Origin: JBMOGA01 sp049318625
GTDB taxonomy: Bacteria > Pseudomonadota > Alphaproteobacteria > Rhizobiales > Hyphomicrobiaceae
Direction of reading: 5' to 3'
Length of the DNA: 44,586 nucleotides
Assembly (NCBI GenBank): GCA_049318625.1
Contig: JBMOGA010000032.1
Coordinates: forward strand, 1 to 44,586
Shown here piece by piece: positions 33,733-42,429 of the stretch (position 1 is the first letter of the stretch; every line of letters starts with the position of its first letter). The position numbers and the translations under genes were made by a program. Below the pieces are notes generated by a model. The model did no database searches, was not told the DNA's origin, and saw only the letters and a program-made list of their open reading frames with translations.

Positions 33733-34284
33733 TCAGACGCCACTGGCGACGGCGCGCTCGATCAGTTCTTCCGCCGTCTTCGGAGGCTCTTTCTCGTAGG
33801 TCGGTTTGAGGCCCACGAGCACGCGACAGAACTCGTCGACGATGGCGATGAAGAGAATGACGAGGCCGGTCGTGAAGCCGAGCTGCGGGATCCACAGCGG
33901 TACGACCAGCACGCCCTGTGACATGTCGTTGAGCTTCCAGGACAGCACGTTCTGGTCGATCGCGTGCCACGCGAAAAAGCCGATGAAAATGGCGGCCATG
34001 GCCAGCGCGAAAACCTCGAAGACCCATTTCGTCCGCCCGCTGAGACGCTCCGTGAGCAGCCCGACGCGGATCATCTCACCCGACTTGAAGGTGTGCGCGA
34101 GGCCGAGGAACGACATTGCCGCCATGCACCATGCGGTGATGTCGTCTCCGGATTTTATGTTCACGCCGAGTTCGCGGCCGATCGACAGGGCCATCATCAT
34201 GACGAGGATGGCGATCAGAAAGCAGCCTGCGAGCAGGCCTGCGCCGAGGTACAATCCGTCGAGGGCACGCCGTAACCAAATCAT
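33733..34284 (-). CDS. dctQ: TRAP transporter small permease (DctQ family)
   Basis: Small inner-membrane subunit of the TRAP complex, 183 aa with four hydrophobic helices (about 10-35, 50-65, 90-110 and 130-155). The characteristic DctQ pattern after the second helix is seen as LAHTFKSGEMIRVGLLTERLSG. The start lies 39 bp after the stop of the MarR-type gene and its stop is 12 bp before dctM. Confidence 0.92.
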   Translation of the reverse strand: MIWLRRALDGLYLGAGLLAGCFLIAILVMMMALSIGRELGVNIKSGDDITAWCMAAMSFLGLAHTFKSGEMIRVGLLTERLSGRTKWVFEVFALAMAAIFIGFFAWHAIDQNVLSWKLNDMSQGVLVVPLWIPQLGFTTGLVILFIAIVDEFCRVLVGLKPTYEKEPPKTAEELIERAVASGV

Positions 34285-34323
34285 CGTCCGCCTGCTTTCC
34301 CGGTTCCCATGGCTTGCCCTGCT

Positions 34324-34884
34324 CTAGAGTGAGGTCGCCGACCGCGCGGCCTGATCGTAATGTCCCGACAGCGCTCTGAGCAATGCGCCGAGTTCGGACA
34401 GCATCGGGTCCGGCAGCCCAGTCTGCTTGACCGGTCGCACCAGCAGCCGTTCCCGCACCTGATGGTAGCGCGCGCAGGCATCTGCACCCACCTTGGTGGC
34501 AGCAACGACCTTCTCCTTGCCGGCCTTCCGCGAGGTGACGAGCCCCTGTGCTTCCAGTTTCTTGATCGCGTAGGAGACGATGTGGGTGTCCTCGATGCCG
34601 AGCACGAGGCAGATGTCCGCGAGCTTCTTCTGCCGGTCCCGGTGGCGCACCGTATGCAGCACCAGAACCTCGACCGGAGACAAGTCGGGCAGGCCGGCGG
34701 CGGCCATGCAACGCACCATCCAGCGCTCGAAAGCATGCGACGCCAGGATCAGCCCGAACTCGACCTCTGAAAGTCCGGGCGAGGCGCCGGCAGCCAGATG
34801 CGCCGACGAGACGATCGGCCCCGGTCCGTCGTCGCGGCTTGCCGGCGACGCGTCCATCAGGCGTTTGGGTTGCTCGCGGCCCAT
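34324..34884 (-). CDS. MarR-type winged-helix regulator
   Basis: Predicted transcriptional regulator, 186 aa from ATG 34884 (MGREQPKRLMD), with GAGGC 9-13 nt upstream. Residues about 70-150 form the winged-helix domain: LSPVEVLVLHTVRHRD, then KKLADICLVLGIEDTHIVSYAIKKLEAQGLV and the wing RKAGKEKVVAAT. The frame is open upstream to a TTG at 34953, but that part overlaps the promoter region. The regulator leads the TRAP operon and diverges from the oxoprolinase gene. The 25-bp inverted repeat between them (34953-34977) is its probable operator. Such regulators often answer to the transported compound; that is inference. Confidence 0.82.
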   Translation of the reverse strand: MGREQPKRLMDASPASRDDGPGPIVSSAHLAAGASPGLSEVEFGLILASHAFERWMVRCMAAAGLPDLSPVEVLVLHTVRHRDRQKKLADICLVLGIEDTHIVSYAIKKLEAQGLVTSRKAGKEKVVAATKVGADACARYHQVRERLLVRPVKQTGLPDPMLSELGALLRALSGHYDQAARSATSL

Positions 34885-34952
34885 CTGAAAACTGCCTCGG
34901 GTGAGGTCGATACGCATTGTCAACGTGGCGCAATCGAAATATCGTGTCAACA

Positions 34953-34977
34953 AATTACCGACGACTTATCGGTAATT
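34953..34977. promoter_or_regulatory. 25-bp inverted repeat, probable operator of the TRAP/oxoprolinase cassette
   Basis: AATTACCGA (34953-34961) and TCGGTAATT (34969-34977) are perfect 9-bp arms around CGACTTA. The site lies 47 bp before the oxoprolinase start and about 69 bp before the MarR-type start, in the only gap of this divergent cassette. Minus-strand TTGACA-like sequences (34940s-34950s) overlap it. The size and symmetry suit a MarR dimer. Confidence 0.7.
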
Positions 34978-35023
34978 GCTCGCGCGTAGAGCATTTTGGT
35001 GCTTCGTTAGGCAGGGGGAGCAG

Positions 35024-38000
35024 ATGGCATCCGGTATCGTCGAGCCGACGAGTGGCGCTGGCAAGTGGGATTTCTGGATCGACCGTGGCGGCACGTTCAC
35101 CGACGTCGTGGCGCGAACGCCCGACGGCCGGATCCTCGCACGCAAGGTGCTGTCCGAGAACCCGGGCGCTTATGACGATGCCGCGCTCGAGGGCATCCGC
35201 CAGTTTCTCGGCGTGGGCTCCGACGCACCGATTCCAGCGGCCCGGATCGCCGCCGTGAAGATGGGCACGACCGTCGCCACCAATGCGCTGCTCGAGCGCA
35301 AGGGTGATGCCACGTTGCTCGTGATCACGGCCGGCCTCGAGGATCAGCTGGAGATCGGCTACCAGGCGCGCCCGGACATCTTCGCCAAGAAAATCATCAA
35401 GCCGGAGATGCTCTACACCCGTGTCGTCGCCGCCGAAGAGCGCATCCGCGCCGACGGCACGGTGGAGCGCGCCATCGATCTCGCAAGCCTGCGCCCGGCG
35501 CTGGAGAAGGCGCTGGCGGACGGCATCCGGGCCGTTGCCATCGTGCTGATGCACGCCTACGCCCATCCCGCGCACGAGCAGGCCGTCGCCCGACTTGCCC
35601 GTGAGATCGGGTTCGCGCAGGTGTCGGTCAGCCACGAGGTGTCGCCGCTGATCAAGATCGTCGGCCGCGGCGATACCGCCGTTGCCGACGCCTACCTGTC
35701 GCCGATCCTGCGGCGCTATGTGGAGAAGGTGGCCTCCGCGCTGTCGGTCGGCCCCGCCGGCGATGGCCCCAAGGTCATGTTCATGGCCTCCTCGGGCGGA
35801 CTGAAAGCGGCCGGACTGTTCCAGGGCCGTGATGCCATCCTGTCGGGGCCGGCCGGCGGCATCGTCGGCATGGCCGAGACCGGCCGCATCGCCGGTTTCG
35901 AGCAGGTCATCGGCTTCGACATGGGTGGCACGTCGACCGATGTCTCGCACTTTGCGGGCGACTACGAGCGCGCCTTCGAGACCGAGGTGGCGGGCGTGCG
36001 TATGCGCGTGCCGATGATGCGCATTCATACGGTGGCGGCGGGTGGCGGCTCGATACTGTTCTACGACGGCACGCGCTTCCGCGTCGGGCCGGAAAGCGCC
36101 GGGTCGAACCCCGGCCCCAAGTGCTACCGGCGCGGCGGGCCGCTGACCGTGACCGACGCCAACATCATGGTCGGCAAGTTGTCGGCCCGCTTCTTCCCGC
36201 GCATCTTCGGAGCTGGCCGCAACGAGCCGCTCGACGAGGCGGCCGTTGCCGCCGCGTTCGCGGATCTGGCGGCCCGCATCGGCGACGGGCGCGCGCCCGA
36301 GGAGGTCGCCGACGGGTTCATCCGGATCGCCTTAGAGAACATGGCCAATGCCATCAAAAAGATCTCCGTCCAGCGCGGTTACGACGTCACCGAATATGCG
36401 CTGCATTGCTTCGGTTCGGCGGGCGGTCAGCACGCTTGCCTGATCGCCGATACGCTCGGCATGGAGACGGTACTCATTCATCCGCTGTCGGGCCTTCTAT
36501 CCGCCTATGGCATGGGGCTGGCCAACATCCGGGCGAGCCGGGAGCAGTCCGTCGAGGCTGTGCTCGACGACGCCACGCTGCGCGACATGGAAACGCTGGC
36601 TCATCGCCTCGGCAGCGATACGACGGAGGAACTGCTCGACCAAGGTGTCCATCACGACGAGATCGCCGTCACCACCTGGCTGCATCTGCGTTACGAGGGC
36701 ACCGACACGGCGCTGCCCGTGCCGCTTGCCGAGGCCGGCCTGATGCGCCGCGACTTCGAGGCCGAGCACCGCCGACGCTTCGGCTTCCAGAGCCCGGAGA
36801 AGCGGGTATTCGTGGCAGCGATCGAGGTCGAGTCGGCGGGCGGCGGCGCGGCCCTGGACGAGCCCGCACGGCCGTTGACCGGAACCGGCCAGGCCAAATC
36901 GTCCGAGACCGCGCGGTTCTACTCGGGGCGCGCCTGGCACCAGGCCCCGGTCTACATCCGCGCCGATCTCGCACCCGGCCACCGTGTCGCCGGCCCCGCG
37001 ATCGTCGTCGAGCCCAACCAGACGGTCGTCGTCGAGCCCGGCTGGGCCCTCGAAGTCACCGCCCGCGATCATCTCGTTCTGCGCCGCACCGAGACCCGCC
37101 AACGCGAGCGGCTCGGCAAGGACGCCGACCCGGTGCTGCTCGAGGTGTTCAACAATCTCTTCATGTCGATCGCCGAGCAGATGGGTGAGGCGCTGCGCAA
37201 CACCGCGCAGTCGGTCAACATCAAGGAGCGGCTCGATTTCTCGTGCGCCGTGTTCGATTCCGACGGCCAGCTCGTCGCCAACGCCCCGCACATGCCGGTG
37301 CACCTCGGCTCCATGGACAAATCCGTCGAGACGATCATCCGCGAGCGGAAGGGAGATATGACGCCGGGTGACGTCTACATGCTGAACGCCCCCTACAACG
37401 GCGGCACCCATCTGCCCGACATTACCGTCGTCACGCCGGTGTTTACGGCAAAGGGCGGCGAAATCCTGTTCTACGTGGCGAGCCGCGGCCATCACGAGGA
37501 CATCGGCGGGCTGACCCCCGGCTCCATGACGCCGCGGGCGACCCACATCGACGAGGAAGGCGTCTACATCGACAATTTCAAGCTTGTCGACCAGGGTCGC
37601 TTCCTCGAGGCCGAAACGCACGCGCTGCTGTCGGGCGCCAAGTATCCGGCTCGGATGCCGGGCAAGAACATTGCCGACCTCAAGGCCCACGTCGCCGCCA
37701 ATGCCAAGGGCGTCGCCGAACTCGAGAAGATGGTCGCACACTTCGGGCTCGAAGTGGTCAAGGCCTACATGGGCCACGTCCAGGACAATGCCGAGGAAAG
37801 CGTGCGGCGCCTGCTGACCCGCATCGACGGCGGATCGTTCCGTGTCGAGATGGACCAGGGCACCCACGTCCAGGTCAAGATCACGGTCGATCGCGCGACC
37901 CGCTCGGCGACCGTCGACTTCAGCGGGACCAGCCCCGAGCAGTCGAACAATTTCAATGCGCCGCTGCCGGTCACCCGTGCGGCGACGCTTTACGTGTTCC

Positions 38001-38653
38001 GCGTCATGGTCGACGAGCCGATCCCCATGAACGCCGGCTGCCTGAAGCCGGTCACGCTGAAGGTGCCGCCGCGTTCGATGCTTTCGCCGGAGTATCCGGC
38101 GGCGGTGGTCGCCGGCAACGTCGAGACCAGCCAGATCGTCACCAACTGCCTGTTCGCGGCGCTCGACGCCATGGGGCCGAGCCAGGGGACGATGAACAAC
38201 CTGACCTTCGGCAACGCCCGCGTGCAGTACTACGAGACGATTTGCTCGGGCAGCCCGGCCGGCCCCGGGTTCGACGGCACCAGTGGCGTCCACGTGCACA
38301 TGACGAACACGCGGCTGACCGACCCGGAGATCCTGGAACTGCGCTACCCGGTTGTCTTGGAAGAGTTCGCCATCCGCCGCGGCTCTGGCGGCAAGGGCAA
38401 ATGGAGTGCCGGCGACGGCACCTACCGGCGCATCCGCTTCCTGGAACGCATGGACTGCGCCATCCTGGCCGGCTTCCGGAAGGTCCGGCCCTACGGCCTC
38501 GCCGGGGGGCAGGCAGGGCAACTCGGCGAGAACCTCGTGCGCCGCACCTCAGGCGAGATCGAGCATCTCGACGGCTGCGCCCAGACGGTGCTCGAGGCGG
38601 GCGAGGCGGTGATCATCGTCACCCCCACCGGCGGCGGATATGGCGCACCGTGA
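35024..38653 (+). CDS. Fused HyuA-HyuB: 5-oxoprolinase / N-methylhydantoinase family enzyme
   Basis: ATP-dependent amide-ring hydrolase, 1209 aa. The N-terminal HyuA part (about 1-690) has the signature WIDRGGTFTDVVARTPDGR (about 18-36), GPAGGIVGMAETG, GFDMGGTSTDVSH and a later ALHCFGSAGGQHACL. The HyuB part (about 705-1209) begins near EVFNNLFMSIAEQMGEAL and includes FSCAVFDSDGQLVANAPHMPVHLGSM, SRGHHEDIGGLTPGSM and GTMNNLTFGN. The single-chain arrangement is that of eukaryotic-type 5-oxoprolinase, but substrate (5-oxoproline, hydantoin, others) cannot be fixed by motif. GGCAGGGGGAGCAG precedes ATG 35024. It diverges from a MarR gene and TRAP operon, which suggests coupled uptake and breakdown of one compound. 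Confidence 0.92.
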   Translation: MASGIVEPTSGAGKWDFWIDRGGTFTDVVARTPDGRILARKVLSENPGAYDDAALEGIRQFLGVGSDAPIPAARIAAVKMGTTVATNALLERKGDATLLVITAGLEDQLEIGYQARPDIFAKKIIKPEMLYTRVVAAEERIRADGTVERAIDLASLRPALEKALADGIRAVAIVLMHAYAHPAHEQAVARLAREIGFAQVSVSHEVSPLIKIVGRGDTAVADAYLSPILRRYVEKVASALSVGPAGDGPKVMFMASSGGLKAAGLFQGRDAILSGPAGGIVGMAETGRIAGFEQVIGFDMGGTSTDVSHFAGDYERAFETEVAGVRMRVPMMRIHTVAAGGGSILFYDGTRFRVGPESAGSNPGPKCYRRGGPLTVTDANIMVGKLSARFFPRIFGAGRNEPLDEAAVAAAFADLAARIGDGRAPEEVADGFIRIALENMANAIKKISVQRGYDVTEYALHCFGSAGGQHACLIADTLGMETVLIHPLSGLLSAYGMGLANIRASREQSVEAVLDDATLRDMETLAHRLGSDTTEELLDQGVHHDEIAVTTWLHLRYEGTDTALPVPLAEAGLMRRDFEAEHRRRFGFQSPEKRVFVAAIEVESAGGGAALDEPARPLTGTGQAKSSETARFYSGRAWHQAPVYIRADLAPGHRVAGPAIVVEPNQTVVVEPGWALEVTARDHLVLRRTETRQRERLGKDADPVLLEVFNNLFMSIAEQMGEALRNTAQSVNIKERLDFSCAVFDSDGQLVANAPHMPVHLGSMDKSVETIIRERKGDMTPGDVYMLNAPYNGGTHLPDITVVTPVFTAKGGEILFYVASRGHHEDIGGLTPGSMTPRATHIDEEGVYIDNFKLVDQGRFLEAETHALLSGAKYPARMPGKNIADLKAHVAANAKGVAELEKMVAHFGLEVVKAYMGHVQDNAEESVRRLLTRIDGGSFRVEMDQGTHVQVKITVDRATRSATVDFSGTSPEQSNNFNAPLPVTRAATLYVFRVMVDEPIPMNAGCLKPVTLKVPPRSMLSPEYPAAVVAGNVETSQIVTNCLFAALDAMGPSQGTMNNLTFGNARVQYYETICSGSPAGPGFDGTSGVHVHMTNTRLTDPEILELRYPVVLEEFAIRRGSGGKGKWSAGDGTYRRIRFLERMDCAILAGFRKVRPYGLAGGQAGQLGENLVRRTSGEIEHLDGCAQTVLEAGEAVIIVTPTGGGYGAP

Positions 38654-38727
38654 GCGCGGGCACAGATCGCGGCCGGCAGCCGGGTCACCCGCTTCATGTC
38701 CTGACCGAATACGGCTAGAACGGCGCG

Positions 38728-39435
38728 ATGCCTTGGTGGATCATCAAAGAGGCGCTCGGCTTGGCCGAGGGCGGCGCACTCAGGACGGCGATCGGTGGCC
38801 TGACGGCACAGATCGGCCTCGACCGGCTGTTCGCCCCGACGCCCATCAACCGATCGGTCGCCTTCACGATGGCGGTGATCGCGCTCAGCGCCAAGCTGTC
38901 CAAGGCGGATGGCGTGTCGGTGCGCATCGAGGCCGAGGCATTCGAGACGATCTATCACGTCCCGCACGACGAGTTGCCGAACGTCAAGCGACTGTTCGAT
39001 CTGGCCAAGCAGGATGTCGCCGGATTCGAGACCTACGCCGCCCAGGTCGCGGCCATGCTGCGCGACGAGCCGGACCTGATGCGCGACGTCTTCGAAGGGC
39101 TCTACCACATCGCTTCGGCGGACGGCGTCATCCACGAGGCCGAGGAGGACTATCTGCATCGGGTCGCGACGGTGTTCGGCCTCACCGAGCCGGAATATCG
39201 CCGCGTGCGCGCGCTGTTCGTGCGCGACGCTGCCGACCCCTATGTGGTGCTGGGCCTTCCGCACGATGCGACCGACGCCGAGGTGAAGGCGCAGTATCGG
39301 GCCCTCGTCCGCCAGCATCATCCCGATACGCTGATGGCGCACGGCGTGCCGCCGGAGTTCATCGATCAAGCGACCCGCAAAGTGGCGGCCATCAACGTCG
39401 CCTATGACGCGATCGCCCGGGAGCGCGGTTTGTGA
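38728..39435 (+). CDS. TerB-DnaJ protein (DjlA-like, without membrane helix)
   Basis: A 235-aa protein. Residues about 45-165 form an acidic helical TerB-like domain (FTMAVIALSAKLSKADG, then a second copy of the pattern at GLYHIASADGVIHEAEEDYL). Residues about 170-235 form a J-domain, DPYVVLGLPHDATDAEVKAQ, with HHPD before TLMAHG. DjlA of Enterobacteria has the same order plus an N-terminal membrane helix; that helix is missing here. It is the first of three overlapping genes: its TGA overlaps the GTG start of the amidase (GTGA). Proposed role: DnaK co-chaperone, target unknown. Confidence 0.88.
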   Translation: MPWWIIKEALGLAEGGALRTAIGGLTAQIGLDRLFAPTPINRSVAFTMAVIALSAKLSKADGVSVRIEAEAFETIYHVPHDELPNVKRLFDLAKQDVAGFETYAAQVAAMLRDEPDLMRDVFEGLYHIASADGVIHEAEEDYLHRVATVFGLTEPEYRRVRALFVRDAADPYVVLGLPHDATDAEVKAQYRALVRQHHPDTLMAHGVPPEFIDQATRKVAAINVAYDAIARERGL

Positions 39436-40193
39436 CGCTTGCCCCCGATACGCCGCTGGCCGGCGCCGTGCACCCCTCGTGCAATCACGAGCCGCGCCGC
39501 GGTGGTCCGGCCGACATGCTGCTGCTCCATTACACCGGCGTCGCGACGGCAGCTGTCGCCATAGACTGGCTGTCACGCCCCGAGAGCAAGGTTTCGTGTC
39601 ACTACGTTGTCGACGAGCACGGTCTGGTCACGCAGATGGTGGCTGAGAGCCGCCGCGCCTGGCATGCCGGTGTCGCCGTTTGGGCCGGCGAGACCGATAT
39701 CAACTCGCGATCGATCGGCATCGAAATCCACAACCCCGGCCACGGTCTCGGATACACGGAGTTCCCGCCGGCGCAGCTGCGGGCGGTCGTGGCGCTCTGC
39801 CGCGATATCCTGGCCCGCAACGCGATACCTGCGGACCGCGTCCTCGGCCATTCCGACGTCGCGCCGCTGCGCAAGGCCGATCCGGGCGAGAAATTTCCAT
39901 GGGCGGCGCTGGCCGAGGCGGGCATCGGCCTGTGGGTCGACCCGCCGGAAGCAACCGGCGACGCGGGCTATGGGCCGGGTGCCGGCGGTCCGGCCGTGGC
40001 CGCCGCGCAAGAGACTCTCGCCGCCATCGGATATGGGATTCGGCGGACCGGGGAGATGGACCCGCTGACCGTCGCCGTTCTGACCGCGTTTCAGCGCCGC
40101 TTCCGCCCGGCCCGCGTCGATGGCCGCCTCGACACGGGTACGCGCGTGGCAATCGCCCAGGTCGGGGCGCGGTTTCAAGGACCGGCGGCATGA
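39432..40193 (+). CDS. N-acetylmuramoyl-L-alanine amidase, AmiD/AmpD type, with peptidoglycan-binding domain
   Basis: Zinc amidase (amidase_2 family) that cleaves the lactyl bond between muramic acid and the stem peptide. The 253-aa product has zinc ligands in LLHYTG (His about 33) and GHSDVAPLRKADPG, plus RRAWHAGVAVW in between. A PG_binding_1 domain follows (about 185-245, AAAQETLAAIGYG and LTAFQRRFRP). No signal peptide is visible, so it is AmpD-like cytoplasmic or exported by another route. Start GTG 39432 overlaps the upstream stop; its own stop overlaps the EamA start (ATGA). Such coupling suggests co-regulation, but the three functions have no obvious common pathway. Confidence 0.9.
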   Translation: MTLAPDTPLAGAVHPSCNHEPRRGGPADMLLLHYTGVATAAVAIDWLSRPESKVSCHYVVDEHGLVTQMVAESRRAWHAGVAVWAGETDINSRSIGIEIHNPGHGLGYTEFPPAQLRAVVALCRDILARNAIPADRVLGHSDVAPLRKADPGEKFPWAALAEAGIGLWVDPPEATGDAGYGPGAGGPAVAAAQETLAAIGYGIRRTGEMDPLTVAVLTAFQRRFRPARVDGRLDTGTRVAIAQVGARFQGPAA

Positions 40194-41101
40194 CGGCGGT
40201 GCCCCCCGCCCGGGCCCCCGATCTCGATGCGCGCGCAGCCCTCTTGCTGACCACCTGTTGCCTGATCTGGGGCATCGGCATCGTCATGGCGAAGATTGCC
40301 AACCTCGGCATCTCGCCTGTTCTCAACGCCGGCCTGCGCTCGGTCGTCAGCGGCCTCGTCATCTGGGGCTGGGCGATGGCGCGCGGCACCCGGCTCTACG
40401 AGCGTGACGGCACGCTGGTGGCCGGTGTCGTCTGCGGCAGCGTGTTCGCGGCAGAGTTCCTCGTCCTCTACGCCGGCCTCGCCCTGACCAGCGCCGCACG
40501 TGGCACGGTCTTCCTGCACGCGGCCCCGTTCGTCGCCGCGATCGGCGAACATCTGCTGGTGCCGGGCCACCGGCTTACGCCGGTGCGCATGCTCGGCCTC
40601 CTCGCCGCCTTCGTCGGACTGGCGGTGGCATTCGGCGAAGGCCTGGTCGGTGCGGCCGCGACCAGCGTCACGGGCGACCTGCTCTGTCTCGCCGGCGGCA
40701 TTCTGTGGGGCGTCACCACCATCGTCATCAAGGCGACCAGCCTGCGCCGCGCCCCGGCCGAAAAGATCCTGCTCTACCAGCTCGCGGTTTCTGCGGTCGC
40801 GCTGCCTCTGGCGTCCCTCGCCATGGCCGAGCCCGGCGTTACCGACATGAGCCCGCATGTCGTTGCGGCCTTCCTCTACACCGCGCTGGCGGTGGTCTCG
40901 TTCGGATATCTGGCCTGGTTCTGGATGATGCGCACCTATTCCGCCGCGAGCCTCCACGCCTTCACGTTCCTGACCCCCATTTTCGGCGTGATCGCCGGCC
41001 ATCTGATACTTGGCGAGCGCCTCAGCGTTGGCCTGATCGCCGGCCTCGCCCTTGTCGCTGGTGGCATCTGGCTGGTCAACAAGCCCACGAAGCACGCTTG
41101 A
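40190..41101 (+). CDS. EamA/DMT-family transporter
   Basis: Inner-membrane drug/metabolite exporter, 303 aa, with ten hydrophobic helices in two EamA halves (about 18-145 and 155-300). Landmarks are LLTTCCLIWGIGIVMAKIA, a Pro-containing helix in the first half, GGILWGVTTIVIKA at the start of the second half, and FTFLTPIFGVIAGHLILGERL near the end. The substrate is unknown. ATG 40190 overlaps the amidase stop by 4 bp. The stop lies 33 bp before rnpB. Confidence 0.92.
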   Translation: MTAVPPARAPDLDARAALLLTTCCLIWGIGIVMAKIANLGISPVLNAGLRSVVSGLVIWGWAMARGTRLYERDGTLVAGVVCGSVFAAEFLVLYAGLALTSAARGTVFLHAAPFVAAIGEHLLVPGHRLTPVRMLGLLAAFVGLAVAFGEGLVGAAATSVTGDLLCLAGGILWGVTTIVIKATSLRRAPAEKILLYQLAVSAVALPLASLAMAEPGVTDMSPHVVAAFLYTALAVVSFGYLAWFWMMRTYSAASLHAFTFLTPIFGVIAGHLILGERLSVGLIAGLALVAGGIWLVNKPTKHA

Positions 41102-41130
41102 CGCCGCGCCCAGCCCGCCACAAGTAGGGT
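41098..41130 (+). promoter_or_regulatory. Possible rnpB promoter
   Basis: TTGACG (41098-41103) spans the EamA stop codon, about 32 bp before the expected rnpB 5' end, as for a -35 element. TAGGGT (41125-41130) sits at the -10 distance from that end, but the 21-bp spacer is long and the match is poor, so only the -35 is reasonably supported. Confidence 0.35.
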
Positions 41131-41134
41131 CATC

Positions 41135-41541
41135 AGCCGGCCGGACGGCCGCTGCCGGCACGGGAGCGTCTATGGCTCGATCCGTGCCGGTGGAGGAAAG
41201 TCCGGGCTCCATGGAGACACGGTGGCGGCTAACGGCCGCCGGGGGCGACCCCAGGGAAAGTGCCACAGAAATCAAACCGCCAACCCGGCGCGAGCCGGCG
41301 GCAAGGGTGAAACGGTGCGGTAAGAGCGCACCGCGCGCCTGGTGACAGGAGCGGCAGGGCAAACCCCACCGGGAGCAAGACCAAATAGGGGTGGCCGCGT
41401 GCGGAGCAATCCGGCACGAGGTCCGTTTCCAGGCCCGCCACCCGGGTTGGTTGCTCGAGGCGTCCGGCAACGGGCGTCCCAGATGAATGGCCGTCGCGGA
41501 GGCGCAAGCCTCCAGACAGAACCCGGCTTACAGGCCGGCTG
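41135..41541 (+). ncRNA. rnpB: RNase P RNA, type A
   Basis: Catalytic RNA of RNase P, which removes the 5' leader of tRNA precursors. The 5' strand AGCCGGCC (41135-41142) pairs with GGCCGGCT (41533-41540) to close helix P1. The conserved core GGAGGAAAGTCCGGGCTCC lies at 41192-41210, and the 3' core ACAGAACCCGGCTTAC near 41516-41531 completes P4. The GGTAAGAGCGCACC and AGGGTGAAACGGTGCGG segments match bacterial type A. Ends are placed by P1 and may be off by a few bases. Confidence 0.95.
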
Positions 41542-41542
41542 A

Positions 41543-41777
41543 TCCTGATTTCCGCCATGTCGGTCGAACGGCGTTCGGCCGTGAAGCGACTCACGCGAGA
41601 CCCTCGGCGCCGCCGGGCGTCGCGGGCCGGGTTGTCCCGGCGTCGGAGCGCGCGCCCAGCCGCGCCGGATCGTGAGTGGACTCACGCCCGAAGTCGTGCC
41701 GCCTCGCGCGGCAACACACCCGCCACCCAACCGTGCCACTGTGCCCGGCCGGACCCCGCGCGGTCGCGCGCCCTCAA
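41543..41777. other. Gene-poor stretch after rnpB
   Basis: No convincing gene is seen: the open frames are Arg/Ser/Pro-rich and antisense-like. A 16-bp near-palindrome CGTGAGTGGACTCACG (41671-41686; 7-bp perfect arms, 2-bp centre) is the only clear structure. An rnpB terminator is not obvious. Confidence 0.5.
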
Positions 41778-41812
41778 CAAAAAACAGCGCCGCGAGCGGC
41801 CTCGCGACGCTG
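41778..41812 (-). terminator. Rho-independent terminator of the NIPSNAP gene
   Basis: On the minus strand CAGCGTCGCGAG and CTCGCGGCGCTG (41812-41785) form a 12-bp stem with one U-G pair and a 4-nt loop, followed at once by TTTTTT (41784-41779). It lies 26 bp after the gene's stop. Confidence 0.85.
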
Positions 41813-41837
41813 CCGGTTCCTTCGGAAGGCCGCGACC

Positions 41838-42155
41838 TCAGCGCTTGAAGAACGGTGCCGCCACCAGGATCTTGTTCTCCTGCTTGATCAGCGCGCCGAA
41901 GTCGGCTGACATCTTGATGTAGGCGTTCCAAGCGGGATCGAGCCACAGCGCGGCGCGCTTCGCCGTGCGGTCGGCCAGATCGGCATAGGCCCAGATGTGG
42001 ACGTAGCTGTTGACGTCGCCGACCTCGGTCGTCGCATACAACACGGGTTGGCCGAGATGGCGCGTCTGCACTTTGAGGCCATGCTCCTCGTAGATGGCGA
42101 GGTGCGCTTTGATGGTGCCGGGACGGCAGTAGTAGGTGCGGTGGTCGAAGATCAC
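41838..42155 (-). CDS. NIPSNAP-family protein
   Basis: A 105-aa ferredoxin-like-fold (dimeric alpha/beta barrel) protein. The start is GTG 42155, with GGGAGAGCGTCC directly upstream; the product reads MIFDHRTYYCRPGTIKAHL, typical of NIPSNAP. LGQPVLYATTEVGDVNSYVHIWAY and the final helix pair also match. The open frame upstream to 42239 has no supporting ribosome site. Family function is poorly known (often small-molecule or oxygenase-linked). It is monocistronic and ends at a strong terminator. Confidence 0.85.
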   Translation of the reverse strand: MIFDHRTYYCRPGTIKAHLAIYEEHGLKVQTRHLGQPVLYATTEVGDVNSYVHIWAYADLADRTAKRAALWLDPAWNAYIKMSADFGALIKQENKILVAAPFFKR

Positions 42156-42429
42156 GGACGCTCTCCCGATTGTGTTGGCTAGAGGGCGATCGACGTCGAT
42201 GGGCTCGCCTGCGCGATCCATCAAAGTCGTGAAGCACACTCCAAAATGATGGTTTCAGGCTGCGATTGACGCTCTCGGTGGCCGCGCAGCGCGTCCACTT
42301 CGACCGACCGCATCTGAGGCTTCTAGAGGCCGCTGATCTGAGCATCAGGCAGGCCCCCGCACAATACCCGCCGACGCACGCCGGATCGGCGTGCATGCCA
42401 TCACGGCGTCGCCGGGCGCGGGCCCTGGC
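42156..42429. other. Intergenic stretch between the NIPSNAP and hydrolase genes
   Basis: About 270 bp with no supported gene. It should hold the NIPSNAP promoter, but no clear -35/-10 pair was found. A weak hairpin CTGAT-CTGAGC-ATCAG (near 42335) is present and may be fortuitous. Confidence 0.4.

Noticed and set aside
36497..38521. Long minus-strand open frame (674 codons) opposite the oxoprolinase gene
   Set aside because: Antisense frame caused by high GC content; His/Arg/Asp/Val-rich without motifs, while the plus strand has clear HyuA/HyuB motifs throughout.
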